From Symsagittifera roscoffensis (taxonomy: Eukaryota; Xenacoelomorpha; Acoela; Convolutidae): a stretch of 64,000 nt of DNA. A program made the position numbers and the translations under genes. Position 1 is the stretch's first letter. Each line of letters begins with the position of its first letter. Below the pieces are notes generated by a model that saw only the letters and a program-made list of their open reading frames with translations, searched no databases and had not been told where the DNA came from. The stretch is from the NCBI RefSeq assembly GCF_963678635.1, contig NC_087071.1, forward strand, positions 19,839,613 through 19,903,612, in the 5' to 3' direction. Below are positions 22,387 through 33,456 of this stretch, in pieces.

Positions 22387-25300
22387 ACGAACTAAAATAG
22401 TATCTAAAGATCTACTTGTATTCTAATTACACCTGAACCTTATGGATTGATTTACTATTCTGCAACCTTTCGACTGCAAAATCAACACCCAAAATAAGAT
22501 TAAGTAAGTGTTTCATCGAAAAATTCTAAGCCACCGAGAGAGTAAAAAGTCATTCTAACGAGTTTATATACTCTCTCGTCAACCAGTCAACTTTGATAAT
22601 CTATACCTCAAGTCAGAATAACCTCACAACAATTGTAAGGAAAAACAGCTTAGGAAATAGAACTATAACCCCTGCATTTTGCAACCGTCATTCTACGTTT
22701 TATGCCAGGAGATAATCTAGGCAATGATCAATTAAAATTTCTCCACAATTAGTCAATTCAAAATGAAAGATACGAGCTTATAGTCACACCACATAGACAA
22801 AAAATGGTATAAAGTAGGTCGAAAAAATAAACGAGAAAAGGGCAATTAAAAAAATATATATTTAGCGAAAATGTCCAAAACACGAAATGCAGTCTCGGAA
22901 TTTGACGCAACTACAATACAAGAACTCCAGGACTTAAAAGACCCAATGAACAGAATTAACCCAATAAACGACCAAAAAAATTTTTCTGAATCAGAATCCA
23001 CAATACCATCATCAAAAAAAAGTAAACGCAGTAAAAAAATCTTACCTTCGTAAACTGGTACGACTCTTTTTTTGGATTTAACCAATCAGACGTATTGAAA
23101 CCGTTATAACCCAATAATTTTAGTACAACACAAAAAAAGATAAAAAACGACAAAAATCTTAACAATGATTCTATTCTTCCCTCTGTCATTCACCCACAAA
23201 GCGATCCCGCAACAGGACAAATACAATTTTGCCATAATCTAATAGCAAGTTTGTTCGAAAAATGAAATTGCCCATGTAAACAATAATTCCACAATATAAG
23301 AACTAGAAGACAAATACTCGACCAGTATCTATCAGGCATCAGTAATATCATTTCATATTACGGAATTTTCACTATTGAAATTTTACTATCACAAGCAAAT
23401 CAAACATCATACCGAATACAAAGAGATAACATAGACCTAGAATTCTTGATTTTTTTCACGCAAATTTTTACAAAATTTCAACGCAAAATTTCACAAAGAG
23501 CAAATTCAATTTTTACAAATGAAGTTATCTTCAACATTTGTTTATACATTTCCATATTAGAATCCAACGAAGTACTAAATGTATCACCACCTCAAACATC
23601 TCGACAGGCAATAGTAAGTCATGAAGTTAACCTTTTTCTGCAATTTTCTAGGTTCAATTCGTAAAACACTCACCAATAATGAAATATAACAAACAGCTAA
23701 AGTTGATCTTGAAAGAAACTTAGCATGGTTCATAATAGACTAATTTGTACACAATTCAGACCTAATCTCAACAGCAGGAAAAATATTCCGACCACAAACT
23801 TGAGATAATGAAACCATATTAGCGGACCAAACAGATTAAGTATGCAATCATGAATGGTCTCATCTTTTACTTGTGAATATCCCTAACGATTTTCCGAGTG
23901 CGGCAATCGCCACGGTCTCCGTGCACAAAGACTATTTAGGAGCAACTCCACCATTGATGCAACACCCTTAAATTAAAACACTTTATTTAATGACAAAGCG
24001 AGTATTAATTGCTTGAACTCAACATTTATGAATACACAGGAAACCATTAATGGTACTAGAATTTATAGACAACAAGATATTCAAACCCCATCGCACTTTA
24101 TAATAGAAGAAATAGTCGAAACGAAACCTACACCAACACAGGACTATTTTTCCTATTCATCCAACTCTCACAACACCACATACTAAAAACACCCCCTTTC
24201 CACAAACAACACTACAATCAACAGTCAAAACATACGTTGTTCCAAGATACTCTCCCATGGATTATCAAACATTTGGCCAATAACTAAAACACGGCAATCC
24301 AACACACTAAAACATGTAACTAGAAATTCTTTCGCAAATCACAATGATGATTTTTTCGCAAACCATGGCCTTAGCAACCCAATAGCCAAACCCTTTCCCA
24401 CACCGCAAAATCAACCACAAGAAGATAACTATACTCAAAAGATACCAGAACCATTTCCCAGTCAGTATTCTTTAATGAAAAACAAAAAACTTCAACACAC
24501 CGTACGGAAAATTATCCAAATTATCCAACAAATCACAAGTAGTCAACCACAGTATTCTGAAGATGAAGGTTACTTCAATCAAAATCAACAACAAACGGAA
24601 AATAATTGGAATAGTATTGACCAACCAGATAATATTTATCAACCAGAATTTTTTGAACCTCATATGAACTCACAACAAACACGACAACACTTTCCCCAAC
24701 GACAAGTTTTGGATTATATTGATTTATATCAAATAATACTATGGAATCACAAAAGCTTCCAGATAAATACTAAAAGTTACCAACCCAGTAGAATGCAAAA
24801 AGAAATTCCATTACCATATTATTTACAACAACATGAAATTACAAACCTCAACTGACAAATTTTACAAAAATACCAAACGCAGCAGAATCACTTCAATTGA
24901 CAATGAATCCAAAACTTATGGGTGGATCACCCATTAAATCAAATAAACCACTTATGGTGCACACAGGGACAAACCTTGACCACTCAGTAGAAGACTACCT
25001 AAATGTAGTTACAGCAAATTTGAACTTAATTATAGGTCTTTTTATAATTATAGGTCCTACTATAATTATTTTTATTATAAGTCACTTCATCAGAATTGGA
25101 TACATAGACGCACAGTATTAATTCAAACCACTCCTGATGGCACAGCTCAAAAATTGTTCTCAGTCCTACCTTTAGAAATTAAATCTGATTGGAAACGATG
25201 CATACACGAATTTTCAAAATGGTTCAACTCAGAAAGAAACAAACAACACCAAAGAAATTTATGCAACAAAAATTGCAGATTTCCAATTGAAGCAAAAAAA

Positions 25301-25600
25301 AACAACTCGCAGTGAGAATTCAAACCCTAGTACGCAAATCATCTTCTCTCAAAACACATGATTACAAAAACACGAAAGATCGAAATTTTTTTGATGACCC
25401 TAACACGACAATTACGCAAAATTGAAAAAAAGAGCATCAGATCCATCATCGATCTGAGAACCGATATAGATTTTCGAAAACTAGTAGATGAACTAGAACA
25501 AGCTGAAATCAAAGGAAATTAGAAGAAACAGTAAAAAAAACTACAAAATGTAAACAACTTTCAAACAACAACTTGGCAAATTATTAATATCCAAGACTGA
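22387..25600 (+). pseudogene. G-poor retroelement remnant with gag-like frames
   Basis: The + strand is strongly depleted in G and rich in A and C, unlike its neighbours, as in A-rich retroviral-type RNAs. 22871-23053 encodes 60 residues starting MSKTRNAVSEFDATTIQELQ and ending in a basic tract (SSKKSKRSKK). 24475-24855 is Gln/Asn-rich. 24897-25121 plus the following frames read MVHTGTNLDHSVEDYLNVVT, then TTPDGTAQKLFSVLPLEIK, W, IHEFSKWFNSERNKQHQRNL, and near 25450-25520 DIDFRKLVDELEQAEIKGN. The pattern resembles an LTR-retrotransposon Gag capsid, but I cannot assign the superfamily. Many stops are present and no LTR or pol was found. Confidence 0.4.
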
Positions 25601-25602
25601 TA

Positions 25603-25647
<45 letters not shown>

Positions 25648-25648
25648 G

Positions 25649-25695
<47 letters not shown>

Positions 25696-25705
25696 GCTAT
25701 TACTA
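25603..25705. repeat. (ACT)n trinucleotide microsatellite
   Basis: About 33 units with rare ACTGCT interruptions. It abuts the 3' end of the minus-strand LINE, so it probably grew from that element's simple-repeat tail ((AGT)n on the minus strand). Confidence 0.95.
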
Positions 25706-25739
25706 CAAGACTTTTTTCTTTATATAGGCGGCAGAAATA

Positions 25740-27660
25740 CAAGTATGAGGATTAAGATCTAGAGGTTAAACAGCGACAATTGATAAAAAAAGGTACATGA
25801 GTTTTCAGGATTGAAATCTGATATCGATGAGGTTAAAAAGAGTTCACGGAGATTTCTCTTTGCGCTGGCGGGTTTCTTCAGGCGAAGGTCAATCCCATAT
25901 TTTGCTGACACGATGTTGGCATTAGCAGTTGTCCGGATAAAAATGTCCCCCATGTTGCACACTTTCGTATTATCAAACAAAGTCCTATGTGCAGCCCGAC
26001 TGCCAGGTCAAGGAGAAAAATTACAGAATCATCAACGTTGATATCGTTATTGTTTTGTAAGATGTTGCAGAATGAAACAAGATCCGAGTAGATAAGCTGA
26101 TAGCAGATAGGTGAAAGTTTATTAGACGGAATAGATATTTTGTATTCATTTAATCCACAAATCCACCCTATTGCTTTGCCTTGTACATTTTCCAGCTTTC
26201 GAAGAGAAGCAAAGTTTGGTTGCCATATGCTTGAATTAAAAAGGAGAGTACTTCTGACACATGATAAATAGAGTTGAAGTTTTGTTATCATTGGAGTGTT
26301 ATATGGGATGTTGCGTTTTAAAGTTAAGAAGCAACGCAGAGCTTTACCAGATTTAATGTTAACGTGTTCGGTCCAGAAGAGATTTGGTGTCACAAATAAG
26401 CCAAGGTCTTTTATAGAAGTTGAATGTTCAATAACTAGACTGTTAAGAAAATACTCGTGTGGCGTGTTCCAAATAAGTTTTGTAATATCTGGATAAAATT
26501 TAAGACCATTTCCGACAGACCATTGATAAACGTTATCGTTATCATTTAAAAAGTTGATCGAAGATGAAATTGAACGAATCTTTAAATCATCAGCGAACAG
26601 ATAGCAAATCGAAGAGAGAACTCGCTCCGGCATATCGTTTATGAATATTGAAAATAAAATCGGTCCTACAATACGCCCTTGCAGAAATCCACTAGAAACA
26701 GAGCACAGCGAAGAAAGGACATTGCTAATACGAACATGTTGCTTGCGATTAGGGAGACATGAACTAATAAGATGTACAAAGTTCTTTTCGAAGCCAAATT
26801 TTTCTAGTTTAAAAAATAATATGTTGTGCGAAACACTGTCGAATGCTTTTTAAAAATCAAAATATACACACCTAAAATCTTCATTTTTATCGTTAAAATT
26901 AGGGAGCTTATCAACATAATCAAGCAGCAGCGTAAACGTACTTCTTCGAGATCGAAAACCATGTTGACAGTCAGAGAGTTTATGGCGTATTTTTTCATAA
27001 ATAAAATTGTACAAATCTGCTTTAGATGCCAATTTATGCAATGGCGTCATGTATGCACTTTTCCTGGAAACAGGCCATGTAAGTGAGTTAACTATTTGGG
27101 TTAAAAAAATAAAGCAAAAGGGCGATATTACTCGCACCTGTTTTTAAAATGGCAAGAGAGATAACTATTTGGGTAAGCAAAATACAGGCAAAGGGGCGAT
27201 ATTACTCGCACCTATTTTTAAAATGAAAGGAGGAATGTGTTCAGCAGCAGGACTACTACTTTCAGGTAAATTTAACAAAAGTTCTTCAGTATAATTAGTG
27301 CTAAACGAAATTTCGTCAAGAAAAAAGTCGCAATTTCCATCAATTGAGGCAGGGGTAAACTTAACCCATTTTATCTGATAAACAGATGATAAATACTCAT
27401 TGAACAGTTCAGCTTTAGCCTTGTCATCTGAGGCCTTGAGGGTAAACCTCGGGAGGTATACGCGAAAACCCCGAGAGTTGTTTAAGTAGTTTGAATGAAT
27501 CATTAGTGCTAAGAGTATTAAAAGTAGAAACAAGCAAAATTTTATCAAGTTCTATATATTGACTTATATCTTCCTGTAGCATGAGAAGTTTGATTGATGT
27601 TTCATCCCCAATTTGCGCTAACTGACGCTTTTCGGTTTCAATTGGATTAGATATGTGCAC
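25740..27660 (-). pseudogene. LINE ORF2 reverse transcriptase, 3' part
   Basis: Reading leftwards, 27548-27165 gives the finger region (FNEYLSSVYQIKW, LPESSSPAAEHIPPFILK) and 27137-26850 the palm (KLSDCQHGFRSRRSTFTLLL, FRCVYFDF). 26633-25878 gives YLFADDLKI, the catalytic (F/Y)xDD motif, followed by the thumb (KDLGLFVTPNLFWTEHV, LSCVRSTLLFNSSIWQPNF, LENVQGKAIGWICGLNEY). A stop or frameshift separates each block, so no active enzyme can be made. Confidence 0.8.
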
Positions 27661-28577
27661 AGAATGACTTGAAAATTAAAACGGGAGATTTTTACGTTTG
27701 TTTCGTTTACGCTGGGTTGAGGTTTGCACTGCCGAAGATAGGAGGAAGTACCAATTATTATAGAAGTCAACAGAATTCATTAATTAAGAAGTGCTTAAAA
27801 GTGATTCATCGGAACGCATGTATTAATTGAATATATCTGGATTGAAAATCGGTTTCGAAAAATTTTCGGTATCAGACCCGAATGTCATCGTTTTGTCGTG
27901 TTGTAAAGATATACAAATGGTAATGGATAATGGTCCGAACTGAAGTTTTCAGATAAAGCATCTAGAGAACATAATTGAGGCTTATTGCATATAAAAAGTT
28001 CTAATATATTCTGGCTGACATGAGTGGGGGATTCTACTAACCAAAATCCATTGAAGTGTGCAAAACAATCAAGAATATCGTTAGAAAAATTAGAAGCGCC
28101 GTGGTATGAAACCCAGCATGCGTCAGAGAGATTAAAATCGCAGCAAACAACTATGCATTAGAAAATTATTTGTATACTCTAACAGACAATTTTTCAAAGT
28201 ACTCAGAGGAATACGATAAAAGGAAGAGACGGGGGGTTAAAAATATTAATGACAAAAGTAATAGGGTCGCTGATAACAATACAAACGCAAGAGAAATCAT
28301 AGAGATAATTTGTACTGTTAAAAATGGTGACAGGGCTTGAATTTTTGACCAAAATAGCTACACCCCCATGTTGACCTTGTTTGCGAGCTCAGTGAGAGAC
28401 AACAGTGTAATCACAGGATGGAAGAATGTTTGAATCATCGGAATCAAGCCAAGCTTCGCAGAGACAAAGTAAATCAGGCAAATACATATTTAACAGCTTA
28501 ATGCAATCTAATAGTTTGTCCAGGCTAATAATACTACGAATGTTCTACGAAATTGTTGAAATAGAAGGATTTGATAG

Positions 28578-29408
28578 TCACGTTTCGAGAGGAACCTCCA
28601 TATCATTATGATAGAGTTTTAAATTTCTGATTTTCGTTTCTTTGCGGGGAATATTTGTTTGTATCATGTCCCAACGTTTCTTCGGTAATCGCTTTTCAAT
28701 GGTTTCTTTATCCTCAGAAAGCGATTTGCAAATGAATACTGGATAGGCGTGACTGCGCAGAATATGTCCTTCCATCAAGTATTTTCTGGCTGTCCATGCA
28801 TTTGTGAATGTGACTAGTAGTGAGCGGGGTCGAAGTGCATCTTGTTTGAACGGTACAAGTCTTTTCAAGCCTCCAGGCTACTTTTATCCCACTCACCAAT
28901 TGTTTCCAATAAAGTTACCAGATGTTTCTCATCATGTTCCATCCTTTTAACCGAGGAGTGCTGACCAGGCTCTACTTTTAACTCTGGTATACCGTTTAAT
29001 TTAATTTCCAAATTTTTACTGTTAGAAGAATTAACAGATATTGGCTCAGTGTTTGGATTGATAGGCATTGATTTAACGACAGCGTCGCCTTTAAATGACT
29101 CGGTTAATGCCTTTTCAATGATCGCAGGAATTTTTTCCTGTGATTGTATTTATAACTTCTTCAACAGAGGGAAGTGAAACTTTTTTATTGAAACAAATCA
29201 GGCAACGAAAGAGCAACAACTTAGCTTTTGTTATCTTGGGGAGAAGATCCACAGGAAGACCGGAGCATCCATCGTGAAACCAGCCGTCACAGATATCGCA
29301 ATGAATCCAGTTCTCACCATCCCCTTTCTTGCACTTAAGACAAATATCTTCGTCGTCTGATGTTGTTGCCTGAGCTCTATCTCCCACAGATCCATTCCTT
29401 GTTTTCAT
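28578..29408 (-). pseudogene. LINE ORF1 (PHD finger plus RNA-binding region)
   Basis: 29408-29115 encodes a 97-residue PHD-like zinc finger: CLKCKKGDGENWIHCDICDG, then WFHDGCSG and RCLIC give the C-x2-C...C-x2-C...H-x2-C...C-x2-C ligands. After a frame change, 29068-28865 and 28868-28578 give LNGIPEL, HDEKHLVTLLETIGEWD, RLVPFKQDALRPRSLLVTFT and KIRNLKLYHNDMEVP. That layout matches the ORF1 of CR1/L2-like elements. The reading frame breaks at least twice. Confidence 0.75.
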
Positions 29409-29511
29409 TGATTTTCCAATCTCAAACTTTTTAATAGGTTTAGCACAACACTTACGCTGACGTATTCATTGACATTCCAATCTCAAACCATTTAATAAGT
29501 TTATCACAACA

Positions 29512-30210
29512 ATGGATGGCGTATCACACTAGCCGGCTCAAGATTCCTACACAAGGCCCAACAGAACTACTGGCCTGTAGAAGGTGAAGCTTTGTCCGTT
29601 GCCTGGTCGCTTGAAGACACAAAACTTTTCAGCCTAGGGTGACATTCTAACAGTTTGACTAGGGGTCGATGGTCGGTCTGAACATGTAGGTCACCACACA
29701 CTAGAGAGAAAAGTTTTGAGTCTTCAAGCGACCAGGCAACGGACAAAGCTTCACCTTCTAGAGGCCAGTAGCTCTGTTCGGCCTTGTGTAGGAGTCTTGG
29801 GCCGGCTAATGGGATACGCCATCCGTTGTTGCAACATATGGTAATGGTGGAGGGACATTAGCAATACTTTTGCTGCAAGAAGTGACTAATGACGGTTTTT
29901 TGCCAGTCCAGGCTGAGCAAAACGGTGCGAGACGGGTCGAATATCTTGAAACCCTCTTCTGTGGCCTTGATGATCTCAAGTTTGGACTAAGGAAATGACC
30001 ATTTTATGTTATCATCCCATTGAATTTTAGTTTTTGGAGATAAGAGAAGCTTGAAGGGAGCCATAATGGATGTCAATTTGGCGTAGTGTGAAATTTGATT
30101 AACGAGTCCCAACCATGATCAGATTTCGGAGATGTTGCGTGGCCGAGGAAAGTCTATAATGGCGTCCAAGTACTTAGGAAGTGGTTTCACGTCCTCTGGT
30201 GTTAGAAGGA
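29512..30210 (-). pseudogene. Ty3/gypsy reverse transcriptase-RNase H fragment with inverted partial copy
   Basis: On the minus strand, 30210 down to about 29640 reads the thumb (LTPEDVKPLPKYLDAIIDFP), then LEIIKATEEGFKIFDPSRTV, then RNase H (WRIPLAGPRLLHKAEQSYWP, LEGEALSVAWSLEDSKLFSL, LHVQTDHRPLVKLLECHPR). Several codons are stops. 29512-29640 is a + strand copy of the RNase H start (WRITLAGSRFLHKAQQNYWP), so the two face each other as a 120-125 bp inverted repeat with a loop of about 60 bp. No LTRs were identified. Confidence 0.8.
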
Positions 30211-30275
30211 ATTGTTAAACTTATTAAACTTATTAATTAGTTTCAAGTCATATGTTTTCAACGAGGTAGCCGGGG

Positions 30276-30917
30276 TTGCCTCATATTTCAATGATCCACA
30301 TTATTGGTGCAAGTTCTCTATATCACGCCCTTCAGCCGAAGAACAGTGATAATCAGGAACTCATCCAACTAGCTGACCAATTGCGAAAATACGTAATCAG
30401 CGACCGTGGTGTAAGCCTACACCCGAAAGCCAAAAATCAAGACAAAACGGTTCAACAATTGTTGTTAGATATCAGCCTCGAAGACTCAGTCATCATCTGG
30501 CACGACGTCATAAACAACACTATAACGAGCCACCCCAACGACAGCCGCATCCCCTTAACCCCGAGCGAACTACTTGACGAACTGCGAGCCCTACCGCAAA
30601 TCAGTGGAATCGTACATTGTCAACGTATTGAAGCGACAAACGTCCTTGATGGCCTCCGCCAACTATCAATACCAGTTATTGAAATAACAACAGAACTGAT
30701 CTCATGCAAGAAACAGCAAAATCAAGAACTGGTTGATACTTATCTGAAATTGCATCAGCCGAATTTTTTCGAACTACACTCGCTTGAAATCATCATAAAC
30801 AACGATTGCAACCTGTCCGCTCTTCTAAGCAAAAAACGAAAACAGAAACCATCAAAAAAGCAACGCGAAAAGCAACGGGAAGCGAAACAACAACGGCTAG
30901 AAGGAGAATCCCGCTAA
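30276..30917 (+). CDS. Unrecognised 213-residue ORF, probably part of the + strand LINE
   Basis: I do not recognise this protein. It has an alternating alpha/beta look: IHIIGASSLYHAL near the N-terminus, SVIIWHDVINNTITSHP near residues 70-86, SGIVHCQRIEATNVLDGL, then IPVIEITTEL. The C-terminus (about residues 187-213) is very basic (KKRKQKPSKKQREKQREAK). An SGNH-hydrolase-like fold, known from some CR1-type ORF1 proteins, is conceivable but no catalytic triad is clear. It sits about 350 bp upstream of the LINE zinc-finger ORF, separated by hairpin-forming repeats, in the same orientation. It is uninterrupted, unlike most neighbours. It could be an ORF1 of this LINE or of an older element. Confidence 0.45.
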   Translation: MPHISMIHIIGASSLYHALQPKNSDNQELIQLADQLRKYVISDRGVSLHPKAKNQDKTVQQLLLDISLEDSVIIWHDVINNTITSHPNDSRIPLTPSELLDELRALPQISGIVHCQRIEATNVLDGLRQLSIPVIEITTELISCKKQQNQELVDTYLKLHQPNFFELHSLEIIINNDCNLSALLSKKRKQKPSKKQREKQREAKQQRLEGESR

Positions 30918-30992
30918 ATAGGTTAGTAGTGGTAGTAGTAGAAGCCTGGGCACAAAATTATTGTCCCAGTCTTAAACAACTGTACACAAACA

Positions 30993-31157
30993 AAGAACTG
31001 GACTTCATTGTCCCGGTCTTTACGTTGGTACTTGAATATATCCTCTTAAGAACTGGACTTCATTGTCCCGGTCTTTTCTCCCCAATTTAAGAACTGGACT
31101 TTGTTGTCCCGGTCTTATATCCCCTGACTAAGAACTGGACTGTGTTGTCCAGGTCTT
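30993..31157 (+). repeat. Four hairpin-forming 28-bp repeats
   Basis: Copies at 30993-31020, 31048-31075, 31089-31116 and 31130-31157 follow AAGAACTGGAC-N6-GTCC(C/A)GGTCTT. Each is an imperfect palindrome (9 of 11 pairs, 6-base loop). Spacings are 55, 41 and 41 bp. A partial copy lies near 30956-30973. They sit between the basic ORF and the LINE zinc-finger ORF. Confidence 0.9.
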
Positions 31158-31266
31158 AGACTCTATTTATATCTCTATTACTACTTCGATCTAGCATTTG
31201 TTCTATAATTATATCACATCATCTCAAGAAAACACCCTTAAAACCTACAAGCGAACATTAATCAAA

Positions 31267-32175
31267 ATGCGAGAAAACTGCAACAGCTGTAACAGAAAAC
31301 TCAAAATGGGACCTAAGTTCTCATGTTATACATGTGACAAGGTCCTACATCTATCCCCTGAATGCACTTTGTTCACTAACGATGAGGTCAAAGTCCTCAT
31401 CAAACTGAATGATAACCTCCTCCACATCTGCAATGACTGAAAACCCAAACGTGACGATCTTGTCAAAAACAAAACTACAACAAGTAACAAACTTGACGAA
31501 CAACTTGATAACCTGCAACTACAAATGAAGGTTCTCACCGAAAAAATGGAGCAATCCAGCACTTTCATCACTCAAGTACAAGCCGATATGAAAACACTTA
31601 AAGAAAAACCCAACAATTTCCGAGCAGCCGTGGGAAACGTAAACCCAGGAAGAGTGGTTAATTCGCCAACTGTACCAAAAGCTCAACTTGGTATCCGAAT
31701 ACGAGGTGTTCCCGAAAGCAAAGAAAAAAGCGACATTGAATGAATGCAAGAAGATCTGGGGACAATCGACAGAATACTTGCATTCCTCCAAATTGACGAC
31801 CGAAAATTATCCAAGGCAACTCGGATTGGAAAATTCAATCCCGATAAGGGGCCTCGTACCCTGCTGTTCAACACCGAGAGTAGCATAAGTAAAAATTTGA
31901 TCCTAAAATCGACTTCCAAACTAAAAGACTTCTCCGAACTTCGGGTCTTCATCAGTCCCGAGTTATCCAAGGCGGATGCCGAAAAGGAAAACAATTGTCT
32001 CAAGAAAAGGAGGGAACTGGTAGAAAAAAATCACGACCCGAACAAGATAAAAATCAGAAATCTTAAACTAGAATTGAAAGAAAACGAAAAATGGATTGTT
32101 TACGAAGAAAGTAAAACTTCCCAGGAAACCGATAATAATGCAGACCAAGCTAGTGATGTTGCCACTACCGGATGA
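31267..32175 (+). pseudogene. LINE ORF1: zinc finger plus coiled coil, two in-frame TGA codons
   Basis: A single frame of about 302 codons from ATG 31267 to 32175 is interrupted only by TGA at 31438-31440 and at 31741-31743. Residues 1-55 form a PHD/treble-clef-like finger (CNSCNRKL, FSCYTCDKVLHLSPEC). A coiled-coil-like heptad region follows the first TGA (LDEQLDNLQLQMKVLTEKME). A likely RRM-type segment after that contains LGIRIRGVPESK and GPRTLLFNTES, then a basic stretch KIKIRNLKLELKENEKW matching the KIRNLKL motif in the minus-strand LINE. ORF2 starts 10 bp downstream. Confidence 0.7.
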
Positions 32176-32184
32176 CTAAGACCG

Positions 32185-33456
32185 ATGAAAATGTTGACAT
32201 TCAACACCAGAAGTATCCTGGATATAAACAGGAGAATGAAATTCTCAAACGCAATAGCAAACTCAGAATACAATATTATCTGTCTCTGTGAAACCTGGCT
32301 CACAAAAAACGTAACAACTGCCTCGATCTTCCTAGAGAACTATCAAGTATATCGCAATGACCGAGAAACATCAGATAACAGAAAAACAAAGCACGGTGGT
32401 GTACTCATTGCCATCAAAAATGAAATCTCACATGACTTACATTCCATTGAGAGTCTCAAGTCTGATTATCTCATCACAGAAATACATTCCAATGAAAGAT
32501 CAATTATCTTAAGCTGTGTTTATAATGCACCCACTCCTAGCACATACCAATGGTTCACTGAAAAATTCTTAACTTTGATGAATGAAATGGCAAATCTCAA
32601 ACTAGCCAACAAAAATGACCTCTGTGACTTAATACTCACCGGTGACATCAACTTCTCACAAACATACTGGGAAGCACTCTCCTCATCTGACATATACGAG
32701 AGTCAATTACTGGACAAATTAGTTGAACTAAATCTTTCACAACATGCACCAACTCAACTAGACGTGCTGCTTTGCGACAATCCAGAAATATTTTCACAAT
32801 GTCAAATCGACAGGAATATTCGAGATAAACTAACTAGTCAGTTCTCTGACCACAAACCACTCTACACCACAATTGCCGCCTTTAGCTGCATTGCCCTTCC
32901 AAAAATAACAAATCATCGATATGATTTCAAACGAGCAGACTGGGACAGCTTAAATTCTTCAATAGAAATTGTACCGTTTATCCCGTACTGCTACAGCAAC
33001 TTGAACGAAATTATCCGACAATGGTACGAATGGCTGTGGGAAAAAATCGAAAAGTTTGTACCTAGAATAACTGAGCATCGATCAAGGTTACAACCCTGGA
33101 TCACGCCAGCCACCTCCCACCTCATCAAAAAACTTCAAACAATGAAAAGAAAACCAAAACAAGGTCTCAAAAGACTATTAAAGATCACAAAACTTGAAAA
33201 TGATATTCAAAGGTTTTCCGAAGATGACCTAGCGGAATATGAAAAAACTGTCCTAGAAGGAAGAACTTTCAGCAAAATTCAAAAATACCTTAAATGCATA
33301 CGCAAGACCCCAACAATTCCTTCGACGGTCAAAGACGGAAACACTGAATCATCAAATGAAAGAGAAAAATGTGAATATTTCAATGACTATTTCGTCAACG
33401 TGTTTGGCACAAAAAAAACATCAAACCGGTATCCTCTTTCCAAAAAAGTGAGCTGA
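32185..33456 (+). CDS. LINE ORF2, APE-like endonuclease portion
   Basis: 423 open codons. The start MKMLTFNTRSI, then IICLCETWL, HGGVLIAIKN, SCVYNAP, LILTGDINF and FSDHKPL give the exonuclease-endonuclease-phosphatase motifs in order (N, E, Y, GDxN, SDH). The enzyme would nick target DNA for target-primed reverse transcription. The last 150 residues are the linker to the RT. The frame ends at a TGA after KKVS. The RT continues in another frame from about 33440, so one frameshift near 33430-33460 (a run of seven to eight A) splits ORF2. Confidence 0.85.
   Translation: MKMLTFNTRSILDINRRMKFSNAIANSEYNIICLCETWLTKNVTTASIFLENYQVYRNDRETSDNRKTKHGGVLIAIKNEISHDLHSIESLKSDYLITEIHSNERSIILSCVYNAPTPSTYQWFTEKFLTLMNEMANLKLANKNDLCDLILTGDINFSQTYWEALSSSDIYESQLLDKLVELNLSQHAPTQLDVLLCDNPEIFSQCQIDRNIRDKLTSQFSDHKPLYTTIAAFSCIALPKITNHRYDFKRADWDSLNSSIEIVPFIPYCYSNLNEIIRQWYEWLWEKIEKFVPRITEHRSRLQPWITPATSHLIKKLQTMKRKPKQGLKRLLKITKLENDIQRFSEDDLAEYEKTVLEGRTFSKIQKYLKCIRKTPTIPSTVKDGNTESSNEREKCEYFNDYFVNVFGTKKTSNRYPLSKKVS

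Larger units (their letters stand above)
25706..29410 (-). mobile_element. APE-type non-LTR retrotransposon (CR1/Jockey-like) with PHD-finger ORF1, decayed
   Basis: Reading leftwards: ORF1 zinc finger and RNA-binding segment (29408-28578), APE-like endonuclease (about 28400-27900: HGGVAILVKN, CDFNLSDACW, SDHYP), reverse transcriptase (27660-25740), then a simple trinucleotide tail. The element is almost full length at 3.7 kb but broken by frameshifts throughout. Confidence 0.8.

Noticed and set aside
22136-22426. Open frame across the N gap
   Set aside because: It consists mainly of undetermined bases.
24897-25121. Ile-rich transmembrane protein
   Set aside because: The hydrophobic end comes from an ATAATTATAGGTC-type repeat; the first half looks like a gag remnant.
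30993-31157. CRISPR-like 28-bp palindromic repeats
   Set aside because: Only four copies, unequal 13-27 bp spacers of simple sequence, embedded in a LINE.
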